Shown: in pieces, positions 7,136 through 15,066 of the stretch
Numbering within the stretch: position 1 is the first letter of the stretch
Layout of the letters: each line of letters begins with the position of its first letter
Assembly: GCA_964485815.1 (NCBI GenBank)
Contig: CAZAJX010000006.1
Span: forward strand, 1-64,000
Direction: 5' to 3'
From: SFLA01 sp964485815
Lineage (GTDB): Bacteria; Bacillota; Clostridia; Oscillospirales; CAG-382
Length of the DNA stretch: 64,000 nt
Made by a program: the position numbers and the translations under genes
Notes under the pieces: model-generated
What the model was told of the DNA's origin: nothing
Databases searched by the model: none
The model's input: only the letters and a program-made list of their open reading frames with translations

Positions 7136-8806
7136 TTGGCTAAAAAGATTGATGCGGAAAAATACGTATATAATGTAAGAGATGTGGCAAACACAAGAGA
7201 GCTTGTGGAAACGAGCTGTGAATTATACGCAAAAAACGTGGCTTTTTTGTATAAAGACGGCGCTAATATAACCGAGGTCACCTACGAGCAGGCGGGAAAA
7301 GACATAAAAGCGTTTTCCACCTATCTCAATTCTCTGGGACTTGAAAACGAAAAGATCGCCGTAACCGGTAAAAACTCCTATTATTGGATACTCACTTATC
7401 TTTCCGTCTGCTGCGGTACGGGAATTATCGTTCCTATCGATAAAGACCTGCGCGGCGACGAGGTGGCATATCTTCTTGAGCATTCCGAATCCAAGGCGAT
7501 AATCTGCTCTCCCGAAACCTTGAACAAGGTTAAAGCCAGCGGATACGAGGGTATTATTATATCTATGGACGACGTGCCCGAGTGCATTAACGAAGGCAAC
7601 AAGCTTTTGCTTAACGGCGATACTTCCTACCGCGACCATTATATAAACCCCTTTGAAATGGGCATTTTGCTGTATACGTCCGGTACTACGGGAGTTTCCA
7701 AGGGCGTTATGCTTTCCCAGCGTAATATCTGCTCCAATGTCGTGCAGATACGCAAGCGATTCACCGTTTCGCCCGAGGACAGAGCGCTTTCCATACTGCC
7801 TCTGCACCACACCTTTGAGTGCACGGTAGATCAGGCGATCTTTTATTCCGGCGCAAGCATTGCATTTAACAGCGCCATCTCCAAGCTGAAAGCAGAGCTT
7901 AAGCTGTTCTCTCCCACAGTAATGGCGTGTGTTCCTCTGGTGCTTGAAAATCTCCACAGAAGCATTATGGCAAATTACAACAAGATGAAGGGCGGAAAAG
8001 CCCTGCTCAGCGCCCAGAAGGTTATGGCAAAGGGACTTTCCATGCCCGCAAGAAGAAAGCTGTTCGGCTCTATTCACGAAGCACTGGGCGGAAGAGTGGA
8101 GCGCCTTGTTGTTGGCGCCGCCGCTATGCTTCCCAATATTCACGAGGATTACGAGCTGTTCGGCTGTAAAATATATATAGGCTACGGTCTTACCGAAACC
8201 GCACCCGTTTGTATTATGCAAAACGATAATTACCGCGCTGTGGGCGATACCGGATATCCCGTTATCGGCGTACAGTGCCGTATTTGCGATGCAAACGAAG
8301 ACGGAATCGGCGAATTGCAGGTAAAAGGCGCAAACGTAATGTTGGGATACTATAAAAATCCCGAAGAAACCGCAAAGGTGCTTAACGATGGCTGGTTCTC
8401 CACCGGCGACCTTGTTAAAAAGAATGCCAACGGCTCTTATTCCATAACCGGAAGAATTAAGAGTATGATCGTGCTTCCCAACGGTAAAAAGGTATTCCCC
8501 GAAGAGCAGGAAATGTTTATTGACCGTTCCCCCTTCGTAAAGGACAGTATGGTATTCCTTACCGAAAAGGACGGCAAGCCCGTTCTGGCGGTTGCGGTAT
8601 ATCCCGATACGGAGCTGCTTAACGCAGAGATGGAAAAGCGGGGCTTGACCGCAAAGGAGATCATAACCGAGCTGGTGTCCGAGGTCAACAAGCTGTTCCC
8701 CTCTTACAAATATATCGGCAAAGTAATTATAAGAGAAAACGAATTTGTAAAAACCACCACAAGTAAGATAAAGAGAAACGAACCCGAAAACAGAAGCGAA
8801 AACTAA
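7136..8806 (+). CDS. AMP-forming acyl-CoA synthetase (long-chain fatty acid ligase type)
   Basis: A 556-residue member of the ANL family, which activates a carboxylic acid with ATP to an acyl-adenylate and transfers it to CoA. Seen in order: the phosphate-binding loop YTSGTTGVSKGV (from residue 180), YGLTETAPV near 350, STGDLV near 423, the GRIK hinge, and the late catalytic Lys in TTSKIKRN. FadD-like proteins of this length act on medium or long fatty acids; the acyl chain is not predictable. The start is TTG at 7136, ten bases after GGAGG; an earlier in-frame GTG has no ribosome site. First gene of an operon with a TetR regulator, suggesting control by an acyl ligand. Confidence 0.88.
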   Translation: MAKKIDAEKYVYNVRDVANTRELVETSCELYAKNVAFLYKDGANITEVTYEQAGKDIKAFSTYLNSLGLENEKIAVTGKNSYYWILTYLSVCCGTGIIVPIDKDLRGDEVAYLLEHSESKAIICSPETLNKVKASGYEGIIISMDDVPECINEGNKLLLNGDTSYRDHYINPFEMGILLYTSGTTGVSKGVMLSQRNICSNVVQIRKRFTVSPEDRALSILPLHHTFECTVDQAIFYSGASIAFNSAISKLKAELKLFSPTVMACVPLVLENLHRSIMANYNKMKGGKALLSAQKVMAKGLSMPARRKLFGSIHEALGGRVERLVVGAAAMLPNIHEDYELFGCKIYIGYGLTETAPVCIMQNDNYRAVGDTGYPVIGVQCRICDANEDGIGELQVKGANVMLGYYKNPEETAKVLNDGWFSTGDLVKKNANGSYSITGRIKSMIVLPNGKKVFPEEQEMFIDRSPFVKDSMVFLTEKDGKPVLAVAVYPDTELLNAEMEKRGLTAKEIITELVSEVNKLFPSYKYIGKVIIRENEFVKTTTSKIKRNEPENRSEN

Positions 8807-8815
8807 GGAGCGAGT

Positions 8816-9388
8816 ATGAGAAAAGCACTGCCCGAAACAAAAGAAAAATTTATAGATGCAGCTCTGGAAGAACTGTATCTTTACGGAACGGCGGGCTTTT
8901 CCATACGCAACGTAGCAAAATCCTGCGGGCTGTCCTGCGCCGCGCCCTACCGCCACTTCAAAAGCAAAAACGATCTGATCGAAGAAGTTATACGGGCGGT
9001 GGCGGAAAGATGGAAAAAACGCGTGCTGGCGTTGCTTGACGGACACACGGGCACCACAAGAGAAAAGATCGTGGATATTTCCGTGGCGTACATACGGTTT
9101 TTGTGCGAAAACCCCGGATATTTTTCCGTTGCGGTAATGAACGAAAAATTCTTGAATCCCCAGCAGGTAAGGGAAAAATCCCTTATCTCCAAGGAGGTAA
9201 AGACGGTTATCGACCATTACTGCGACGAAGTGGGAATGAGCGAAAGCGCAAAGAACCGCAAAACCTTTATTGTCCGCGCACTTATACTCGGCGCCGCCGA
9301 AATGATGACTGCCGATTCTCTCCATTACACCGAGGATAATTTAAATATGGTCCGTCAGTGTATCGACAGAGAGTTTGATATAGAATGA
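8816..9388 (+). CDS. TetR/AcrR-family transcriptional regulator
   Basis: 190 residues. The N-terminal helix-turn-helix (about 10-57) reads FIDAALEELYLYGTAGFSI, then RNVAKSCGLS and APYRHFKSKNDLI, the classic TetR pattern. The C-terminal two thirds is the variable ligand-binding domain. TetR proteins are usually local repressors released by a small molecule, and two inverted TTTAAGTTAACA boxes at the operon promoters are good candidate sites. It follows the ligase by 9 bases with GGAG and overlaps bioY by ATGA. Its ligand may be the acyl substrate or acyl-CoA made by the ligase, or biotin status; both are guesses. Confidence 0.9.
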   Translation: MRKALPETKEKFIDAALEELYLYGTAGFSIRNVAKSCGLSCAAPYRHFKSKNDLIEEVIRAVAERWKKRVLALLDGHTGTTREKIVDISVAYIRFLCENPGYFSVAVMNEKFLNPQQVREKSLISKEVKTVIDHYCDEVGMSESAKNRKTFIVRALILGAAEMMTADSLHYTEDNLNMVRQCIDREFDIE

Positions 9389-9918
9389 GCGCAAAGAAAA
9401 AGCGTCTTACAAGTGTGGTCTTAACGGCGGTATTTGCCGCTTTATTGTGCGTTATATCGCCGATAACCCTGCCCCTTGGGGCGGTTCCCTTTACATTGTC
9501 CGTTTTCGCGGTTTGTTGCACAAGCATCATAACAGAAGAAAAAGCACCCCTCTCCACCGTGTTGTATATTCTTATCGGTGCGGCGGGGCTTCCCATTTTT
9601 GCAGGCTTTGCAGGCGGTACCGGTGTGCTTGCGGGAGCGACTGGAGGGTTTGTTTTCGGATATATTCCCTTTGCGTTAATAACCGGAATAGGCGCGGGAA
9701 AACGCAAAAAGGCGCGCTATGATTTTCTGTTCTCCTTGCTTGGTCTTGTGTCCTGCTACATATGCGGCTGTGCGTGGTATTTTATAACCACCGGCGCTGA
9801 TTTTATGCAGGGGTTGACAGTATGTGTTTTTCCGTTTATAATACCTGATATAATCAAGATAGCCGCAGGAGTTTTGTGCGGAAGAAAGATTAAAAGTATA
9901 TTGCAAAGATCAAGGTGA
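9385..9918 (+). CDS. bioY: BioY biotin transporter, ECF substrate-binding component
   Basis: A 177-residue, about six-helix membrane protein with BioY features: LGAVPFTLSVFAVCC after the first helix, LYILIGAAGLPIFAGF, GGTGVLAGATGGFVFGY, and a late PFIIPDIIKI helix. BioY captures biotin with very high affinity and normally works with the EcfA/EcfA'/EcfT module; none is in this window, so a shared module elsewhere is likely. It overlaps the tetR stop by four bases, so its translation is coupled. Pairing biotin uptake with an acyl-CoA ligase suggests a link to fatty-acid metabolism, where acetyl-CoA carboxylase needs biotin. Confidence 0.92.
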   Translation: MSAKKKRLTSVVLTAVFAALLCVISPITLPLGAVPFTLSVFAVCCTSIITEEKAPLSTVLYILIGAAGLPIFAGFAGGTGVLAGATGGFVFGYIPFALITGIGAGKRKKARYDFLFSLLGLVSCYICGCAWYFITTGADFMQGLTVCVFPFIIPDIIKIAAGVLCGRKIKSILQRSR

Positions 9919-9922
9919 AACT

Positions 9923-10834
9923 ATGAGAGAACTTGTAATTATAGGCGCAGGACCTGCAGGTCTTACCGCCGCTTTATATGCCCGCCGTGCGGGAATAGAT
10001 GTGCTGATATGCGAAGGCGGTATGTACGGCGGTCAACTTGTAAACACGGAAATGATAAAAAACTATCCGTCCTATAAATCGGTGGAGGGTTGGGAGCTTG
10101 CCCGTAATATGTACCTTCAAGCCGAAGCGTGCGGTGCGGAATTTTTATACGAAGGCGTACTGGACGTTTACGAAGAGGACGGTCATTTTGTTATTAAAAC
10201 AGATAACGGTCAGACTGAATGTGCTGCGGTGATAATCGCCAACGGCTCAAAGCGTCTTAGAATCGGATGCAAAGGAAGCGACCGTTACGAGGGACTGGGT
10301 GTATCTTATTGCGCCACCTGCGACGGTCAGCTTTACAAAGGTCAGCCCGTAGCGGTCGTAGGCGGAGGCGACAATGCCTTCGAGGACGCTTTGTACCTCT
10401 CTGCGCTTTGCACCGAGGTGCATTTGTGCGCAAAGAAAATTACCGCTTCCGAGGAAACGGTAAATACTGTAAAATCAAAAGAAAATATCAGAGTTTTCGA
10501 GGGATTTTATCCTACGGAGATATACGGCGAGACCCGCGTTACGGGACTCAAAATATCCGATAAAGAGCAAACCGTTGATCTCCCCGCGGCGGCAGTCTTT
10601 ACCGCTTTGGGACAGACCAGAGATAACGCCATCTTCGCAAAGATAGTGGTAGTTGACGACAGCGGATATATAATAGCTTCCGAGGATTGCTCCACGGATA
10701 CGAGAGGTGTTTGGGCGGCAGGAGATACACGCACCAAGCCCCTGCGCCAGATAGTTACCGCCGCAGCCGACGGAGCAACAGCCGCTACAGCCGCAGCCGC
10801 ATATATCATAAAAAAGAGAAAAAGCTTCAGGTAA
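9923..10834 (+). CDS. trxB: Thioredoxin reductase
   Basis: 303 residues, the typical length of low-molecular-weight NADPH-thioredoxin reductase. FAD-binding GAGPAGL at residues 8-14, redox pair Cys130/Cys133 in CATCDG, NADPH-site GGGDNAFE near 150, and the late FAD motif GVWAAGDTRTKPLRQ. It transfers electrons from NADPH through FAD to thioredoxin. A few clostridial homologues use ferredoxin or NADH instead; the sequence does not settle this. It follows bioY by four bases and is the last gene before the terminator and tandem repeats, so it belongs to the TetR-controlled operon. Confidence 0.92.
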   Translation: MRELVIIGAGPAGLTAALYARRAGIDVLICEGGMYGGQLVNTEMIKNYPSYKSVEGWELARNMYLQAEACGAEFLYEGVLDVYEEDGHFVIKTDNGQTECAAVIIANGSKRLRIGCKGSDRYEGLGVSYCATCDGQLYKGQPVAVVGGGDNAFEDALYLSALCTEVHLCAKKITASEETVNTVKSKENIRVFEGFYPTEIYGETRVTGLKISDKEQTVDLPAAAVFTALGQTRDNAIFAKIVVVDDSGYIIASEDCSTDTRGVWAAGDTRTKPLRQIVTAAADGATAATAAAAYIIKKRKSFR

Positions 10835-10862
10835 TTCATAAAGCCACAGACAACACATCAAG

Positions 10863-10888
10863 ATGACTGCTTCACGCAGTCATTTTTT
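10863..10888 (+). terminator. Terminator of the trxB operon
   Basis: ATGACTGC and GCAGTCAT form a stem with loop TTCAC, followed by six T. Confidence 0.88.
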
Positions 10889-11008
10889 GTCGGGGTCCCC
10901 AAGAAGTCGCAGACTTTTTGGGGTGATTGTCGGGGTCCCCAAGAAGGCGCAGACTTTTTGGGGTGGTTGTCGGGGTCCCCAAGAAGTCGCAGACTTTTTG
11001 GGGTGATT
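10889..11008. repeat. Three tandem 40-bp palindromic repeat units
   Basis: Units at 10889, 10929 and 10969 differ at only two or so positions. Each reads GTCGGGGTCCCC, an inner stem AGTC-GCA-GACT (mismatched in unit 2), then TTTTTGGGGTG. Outer CCCC and GGGG close the hairpin. It lies after trxB's own terminator. Units abut with no unique spacer, so this is not a CRISPR array. Confidence 0.9.
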
Positions 11009-11161
11009 GTTACATTTTCACAAACTTTTAAAAAAGTAATTTATTTATAGATGTTTTTGCTTTTTCAGTCACTACATAATAGGAAAAAAACCCATACGCC
11101 TTCAAACGCATATGCGCCCACGTCAAATTGCACAAATTTATGTTTATTAACAAAATATTTA

Positions 11162-11190
11162 TAGACATTTCGCCCACATTGTGTTAATAT
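11162..11190 (+). promoter_or_regulatory. Promoter of cassette copy 1
   Basis: TAGACA (11162-11167), 17 bases, TAATAT (11185-11190); identical boxes occur in copy 2. Confidence 0.7.
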
Positions 11191-11216
11191 GTATATGACA
11201 AGTTAAATAGGTTAAA

Positions 11217-11251
11217 GGATGCAGCGAAAGGAGGTAATATTCAAGTCGTCC
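11217..11251 (+). promoter_or_regulatory. Leader hairpin holding a free Shine-Dalgarno sequence, copy 1
   Basis: GGATG (11217-11221) can pair with CGTCC (11247-11251) through one G-U pair, placing AAAGGAGGT (11227-11235) in the loop. No start codon stands at working distance; the gene starts about 70 bases later with its own AAAGG. The paired partner copy has GGACG/CGTCC, so pairing is kept while the base differs. Confidence 0.4.
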
Positions 11252-11303
11252 AATTCCGTAAAATCACCCACTACAACAAAATAAAGAAAGGATAATTCCA
11301 ACT

Positions 11304-11555
11304 ATGAAAAGACGTTTTACTAAACTGACGGCTTTCATCCTTGCCATTACCCTTACTTTACCGTTTACGGTATTTGCTGCAGCGCAGGATGAAAAAGCCA
11401 CGAGCGACTCATATGGCGCCCACCTCCACATTGAAATATATTTAAGCAACGCCGATTCTCCCACTGCCTGGTCTGATGTATCGAGAAAAGATTTAATTAT
11501 TAACCCTTACGATTTTTATTACAGCGCAGTTAACTTTACCGGAACACCATATTAA
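11304..11555 (+). pseudogene. Internally deleted copy of the secreted M23 peptidase
   Basis: An in-frame 83-residue ORF. Its first 33 or so residues match the signal peptide and mature start of the 786-residue protein at 31649, apart from one or two changes. The rest (SYGAHLHIEIYLSN to the end FTGTPY) corresponds to the last 50 residues of that protein, which ends VYGTPY. About 700 residues in between are missing, including the zinc ligands His and Asp of the first motif, so only HLHxE remains and peptidase activity is excluded. The deletion keeps frame, ribosome site and promoter, so a short secreted peptide could still be made. The C-terminal part is clearly more diverged than the N-terminal part. 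Confidence 0.75.
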
Positions 11556-11569
11556 AAGGAGGTATTACA

Positions 11570-12526
11570 ATGAAGCTTAAATTACTACCTGCTATAGCGA
11601 TAATACTTTTGCTATGCGTAGCATTTGCATCTTGCAATGAAGTTAAAGATAATTCATCTGCAGACATAGGGCAATCCGATTTGAGCGACACACCGTCTAC
11701 AGAAAACTCCGGAAGCGAAAACGTTTCTGAAGACAGTTTGCCCGAAGAAAGTATGCCCGTGGCTGATTATTCAAGATTTGACGGTTACGTTATCGGAAAG
11801 CTTCCCGAGGGTGAATGGTATTCCCAGGAAGATCTTGACGAACTGATTGAAATGGGATTATACGTCAACCGCTCTGCAGGCTCCAAAAACCAACGTCACA
11901 TAACATCCTATTACGGTCTGGAACATCATTTTGTAGAAGCCTATTTCAGCGACGAGGAAGAAAGCAAGTATTTTGCTATGTTTGACGACACAGAATATCT
12001 CGCCGGCGGTCATCTTTTGGAATATTACGATATTCCCTGGGAAGATTATATAGGTTTTTATACAGGAGCCGAATACCGCCGTATAATGGCATTAGGCGAA
12101 TATGCAGAAAATGCGGCAGGAACTACCCCTTATGCCAACAGCTATCCGACTTTTTGCAAGGAAGTGTGGTATGACAGCGAGTTTTGGAACGACGAACGCT
12201 TTGTGCCCTATGAATACACATATGCACAGCTTAAAGATCACTATACCCACATTGAAGACAGAAACGGATATACAAGGTATTATTACATCATAGACCGTCT
12301 TTTGATTCAATACGTCGGTGAAGACGAATTTAACCAATGGCTTGACAAAACAGACGATGCACAACAAAACATTTTGAAATTCATCGAGGATTTTGAGATA
12401 ACCCGCGAAATATACGATGAGATTTTCGAAAACGAGGAATACAAAGCACATAACCCCGATTACCTTTTCGGTACGCCGGAAATGCAGGATGAATACTTCA
12501 AGGTGCATCCTTTGAACAAAGAATAA
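11570..12526 (+). CDS. Lipoprotein, paralogue of the 34045 lipoprotein
   Basis: 318 residues with a lipobox (FASC, lipidated Cys near 22), a Ser/Glu-rich stalk (about 25-62), then a Tyr- and acid-rich globular region. The last 100 residues parallel its paralogue at 34045: HYTHIEDRNGYTRYYYIIDRL, QNILKFIEDFEITREIYDEI and a near-identical end NPDYLFGT, EYFKVHPLNKE. I recognise no named family. It follows the truncated peptidase by 14 bases with AAAGGAGG, exactly the order of the second cassette, so peptidase and lipoprotein probably form a functional pair. Expected location: outer face of the membrane. Confidence 0.75.
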   Translation: MKLKLLPAIAIILLLCVAFASCNEVKDNSSADIGQSDLSDTPSTENSGSENVSEDSLPEESMPVADYSRFDGYVIGKLPEGEWYSQEDLDELIEMGLYVNRSAGSKNQRHITSYYGLEHHFVEAYFSDEEESKYFAMFDDTEYLAGGHLLEYYDIPWEDYIGFYTGAEYRRIMALGEYAENAAGTTPYANSYPTFCKEVWYDSEFWNDERFVPYEYTYAQLKDHYTHIEDRNGYTRYYYIIDRLLIQYVGEDEFNQWLDKTDDAQQNILKFIEDFEITREIYDEIFENEEYKAHNPDYLFGTPEMQDEYFKVHPLNKE

Positions 12527-12563
12527 CTAAATGCTTTTACACAAAGAACAATCAATGCGGGCA

Positions 12564-13511
12564 TCAATCGATGCCCGCGTTTTTTTGCAGAAATTCTGTT
12601 ACAAGTTTTATGTATCTTTCCTTATCCGCCATCCAGCTAATAGCGTGGGTGGCGTTGGGGAAGGAATGGTAGTCCACCATAGGCGCGTGGGCGGCTATTT
12701 CCCTGCTCATATATTCGGGAACGAAGGTATCCGCTTCGCCGTGGATAAGAAGTATGGGGACGGGAGAATTCTTCGCCGCTTCCACGCAGGAAACGTTGCC
12801 GATACGGAATTTACCGTATATAACCGCGCTTAACGCCACGAAGGGATACGCCAATTCCGCGGGAAAGCCCATATCACCGCTTACTTTTTTGATTATAGCT
12901 TTGGGAGATGAATAGGGGCAATCCGCAATACAGCAGGTGACGTTTTGGGGCAGTTCCTTTTCACCGCAGGCAAGGAGTACGGTGGCGGCGCCCATAGACA
13001 AGCCGTAAAGGAACACTTTTGTATCTTTACCAAAGCGGTCGACTGCGTATTTTACCCAATCTATACAATCGAAACGCTCACGCACACCGAAGGTTATTAC
13101 GTTTCCGCCGCTTTCCGCGTGGCCGCGCTGTTCTGCGATAATAAGGTTATATCCAAGGGAGGGAAGCAGCTTTCCGCCGCCGCAAAAATCCTTCATGGGA
13201 TGGGAACGGTAGCCGTGCATGCACACGGCGACGGGTGCGTTATCTGCGGTGTGGTAATATCTCCCTTTTAATTTAAGTCCGTCCCGCGAGGTGATGTATA
13301 CGGGCTCATAGGGAATATCGTCCACAGCCTTTACCCATTTGTTGAAGGTTTCCTTATCCGTACCCGGGTCAAAATCCGAGGGGAGATAATAGGGATCGTT
13401 ACGGTGTTTCGGGTGGGACATAAACGCCACCGTATATATCCAATAGCAGGCGGCAAGCACTAAAAGCGCCAAAAGCACACAAACCGCAGCGCAGACAACA
13501 GCTATCCACAT
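12564..13511 (-). CDS. Membrane-anchored alpha/beta hydrolase (serine aminopeptidase-like)
   Basis: 315 residues. An N-terminal membrane helix (about 2-25) is followed by an alpha/beta-hydrolase fold. The nucleophile elbow is GLSMGAA, and late GEADTFVP and NATHAIS supply the acid and catalytic His. HGYRSHPMKD and EQRGHAESGG fit the oxyanion and lid-side loops of the BAAT/serine aminopeptidase group. Substrate unknown; peptidase, esterase or thioesterase are all possible. The start is the ATG preceded by AAAAGGAGTGG; an upstream frame extension has no ribosome site. It converges with the lipoprotein gene and has its own transcription unit. Confidence 0.8.
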   Translation of the reverse strand: MWIAVVCAAVCVLLALLVLAACYWIYTVAFMSHPKHRNDPYYLPSDFDPGTDKETFNKWVKAVDDIPYEPVYITSRDGLKLKGRYYHTADNAPVAVCMHGYRSHPMKDFCGGGKLLPSLGYNLIIAEQRGHAESGGNVITFGVRERFDCIDWVKYAVDRFGKDTKVFLYGLSMGAATVLLACGEKELPQNVTCCIADCPYSSPKAIIKKVSGDMGFPAELAYPFVALSAVIYGKFRIGNVSCVEAAKNSPVPILLIHGEADTFVPEYMSREIAAHAPMVDYHSFPNATHAISWMADKERYIKLVTEFLQKNAGID

Positions 13512-13581
13512 AATAAAATCCACTCCTTTTTTATAACACCTGCAAGTATAACACAAAAAACACGGTTTTTCCATATTATCC

Positions 13582-13610
13582 TTTACAAAATTACGGGTTT
13601 GTGGTATTAT
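13582..13610 (+). promoter_or_regulatory. Promoter of the Dabb gene and downstream azlCD
   Basis: TTTACA (13582-13587), 17 bases, TATTAT (13605-13610), 35 bases before the start codon. Confidence 0.7.
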
Positions 13611-13645
13611 TTTTTAAAATCGTTTTAATAAAAAGGACGTTTATT

Positions 13646-13948
13646 ATGGTAAAGCATATTATACTGTGGACTCTTAAAAGCGAGTACACCGATACGCAAA
13701 AAGAAAAAATAAAAGCAGATATAAAAAACGGGCTGGAAGCACTTTACGGTAAAATAGAAGGTCTTACGGATATAAAGGTTTATACCGACGGATTGGAAAC
13801 ATCCAACGTTGACCTTTGCCTTGACAGCACCTTTGTGGATTTTGATGCCCTTAAAGGCTATGCCGTACATCCCGATCACGTTTGGGTAGCAAAAAATCTG
13901 GTCGTTCCCTTCACCGCCGAAAGACGCTGTATGGATTTTGAAATATAA
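13646..13948 (+). CDS. Dabb (stress-responsive alpha/beta barrel) domain protein
   Basis: 100 residues, the size of a single dimeric alpha/beta-barrel (Dabb) domain: MVKHIILWTLK at the start, a helix, GLTDIKVYTDGL, then FDALKGYAVHPDHVWVAK and a final strand. These small cytosolic proteins form dimers; some bind or process small aromatic or polyketide-like molecules, but most have no known role. The start has AAAAGGACG upstream. It is followed 18 bases later by azlC, so it may be co-transcribed with the transporter, without an evident link. Confidence 0.85.
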   Translation: MVKHIILWTLKSEYTDTQKEKIKADIKNGLEALYGKIEGLTDIKVYTDGLETSNVDLCLDSTFVDFDALKGYAVHPDHVWVAKNLVVPFTAERRCMDFEI

Positions 13949-13966
13949 AAAAGCACAGGCGAAAAA

Positions 13967-14704
13967 ATGAAGTATTCTCTTAAAAACAAAGAAAACCGCG
14001 CTGTTTTAAGGCGTGGTATTATAGACGGTATTCCTATAGGGCTTGGATATTTAGCCGTTTCCTTTTCCCTCGGCGTGGCGGCAAAAAGCGCGGGCATAAC
14101 TCCCCTGCAGGGATTTTTTGCAAGTCTGCTTTGCAACACCTCCACGGGTGAGCACGCGGTATTTACCCTTATGGGAATTTCCGCCGCCTTTGCGGAGGTG
14201 GCGCTTATAACCCTTATCGCCAATGCCAGATACCTGCTTATGTCCTTCGCATTAAGCCAGAGGACGGACCCAAAGATGGGATTTTTGCACAGACTGGGAG
14301 TGTCCTTTTATATTACCGATGAAATTTTCGGTATATCCATCGCCCAAAACGGATACATAAACCCCCTGTATACCTACGGCGCCGCATTGATGGCGTCCCC
14401 CTGCTGGGCGGCGGGCACGGCGATCGGCATAATTGCGGGAAGCGTTCTTCCCGACCGCGCAGTAAGTGCTCTGAGCGTAGCTATATACGGTATGTTTATA
14501 GCCATAATCATACCTCCTTCCAAAAAGGACAAAAAGGTACTTATCGCGGTGTTGGTAAGCTTTGCGGCAAGCTTTGTTGCGGGTATTTTACCCGTTGTAT
14601 CCGATATATCCGAGGGCACCCGCACCATTATTTTGACGGTGGCAATATCCGCGCTGGCGGCTCTTGTTTTTCCCCGTAAAACGGAAAGCGAGGGCAAAAA
14701 ATGA
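13967..14704 (+). CDS. azlC: AzlC-family branched-chain amino acid exporter, large subunit (copy 1)
   Basis: 245 residues with about eight membrane segments. The opening RRGIIDGIPIGLGYLAVSFSLGVAAKSAGI and ALITLIANARYLLMSFALSQR are characteristic of AzlC/YgaZ proteins, which export branched-chain amino acids with a small AzlD/YgaH partner. The partner gene follows with a four-base overlap (ATGA). A second azlCD pair lies at 18141-19147 on the other strand; the two AzlC proteins are clearly different in sequence, so they are old paralogues or separate acquisitions. Confidence 0.9.
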   Translation: MKYSLKNKENRAVLRRGIIDGIPIGLGYLAVSFSLGVAAKSAGITPLQGFFASLLCNTSTGEHAVFTLMGISAAFAEVALITLIANARYLLMSFALSQRTDPKMGFLHRLGVSFYITDEIFGISIAQNGYINPLYTYGAALMASPCWAAGTAIGIIAGSVLPDRAVSALSVAIYGMFIAIIIPPSKKDKKVLIAVLVSFAASFVAGILPVVSDISEGTRTIILTVAISALAALVFPRKTESEGKK

Positions 14705-15000
14705 AAAACTGGATATATATTTTCATAATGGCGGCAGTTACGTTCGGCATACGCGCACTGCCCATGACGGTTTTTAAAAAGCCCATAAAAAACAGATTTA
14801 TTCAGTCTTTTTTGTATTATGTTCCTTACGTCACCATTGCGGTGATGACATTTCCCGCCATTATCCACGCAACCAATTCTCCCATTTCGGGAGCTATTGC
14901 GCTGGCTGTGGGAATTGTCGCCGCCTGGCTCGGCGCAGGGCTTTTCCCCGTGGCTGTAATAAGCTGCGCCGTGGTGTTTATAGCAGAATTTTTTGTGTGA
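14701..15000 (+). CDS. azlD: AzlD-family small subunit of the exporter (copy 1)
   Basis: 99 residues, four hydrophobic helices, beginning MKNWIYIFIMAAVTFGIRALPM, the usual AzlD start with the helix-embedded TxxxRxxP pattern. It partners AzlC in branched-chain amino acid export. Its ATG overlaps the azlC stop. Confidence 0.88.
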   Translation: MKNWIYIFIMAAVTFGIRALPMTVFKKPIKNRFIQSFLYYVPYVTIAVMTFPAIIHATNSPISGAIALAVGIVAAWLGAGLFPVAVISCAVVFIAEFFV

Positions 15001-15066
15001 ACCACTCCAAAAATTACAGTATAGAATAACAGAAAAACAGTGTAAAAGATTATAAAGGAGCGTATT

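Larger units (their letters stand above)
11011..11412 (+). repeat. Duplicated promoter-leader-signal-peptide segment, copy 1
   Basis: About 400 bases closely match 31344-31757: an AT-rich upstream part, the promoter, a long leader and the first 36 or so codons of the gene. Similarity is highest from the -35 box into the signal peptide and falls sharply afterwards. The gene-free stretch 10835-11303 consists of the terminator, the tandem repeats and this leader. Confidence 0.9.

Noticed and set aside
7223..9325. 700-codon open frame on the minus strand
   Set aside because: It runs antisense across the acyl-CoA ligase and tetR genes; it has no ribosome site or recognisable domain and reflects codon bias of the real genes.
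10889..11008. Possible CRISPR array
   Set aside because: The 40-bp units follow each other directly with no unique spacers, and no cas genes are present. The same applies to 29851-30074.
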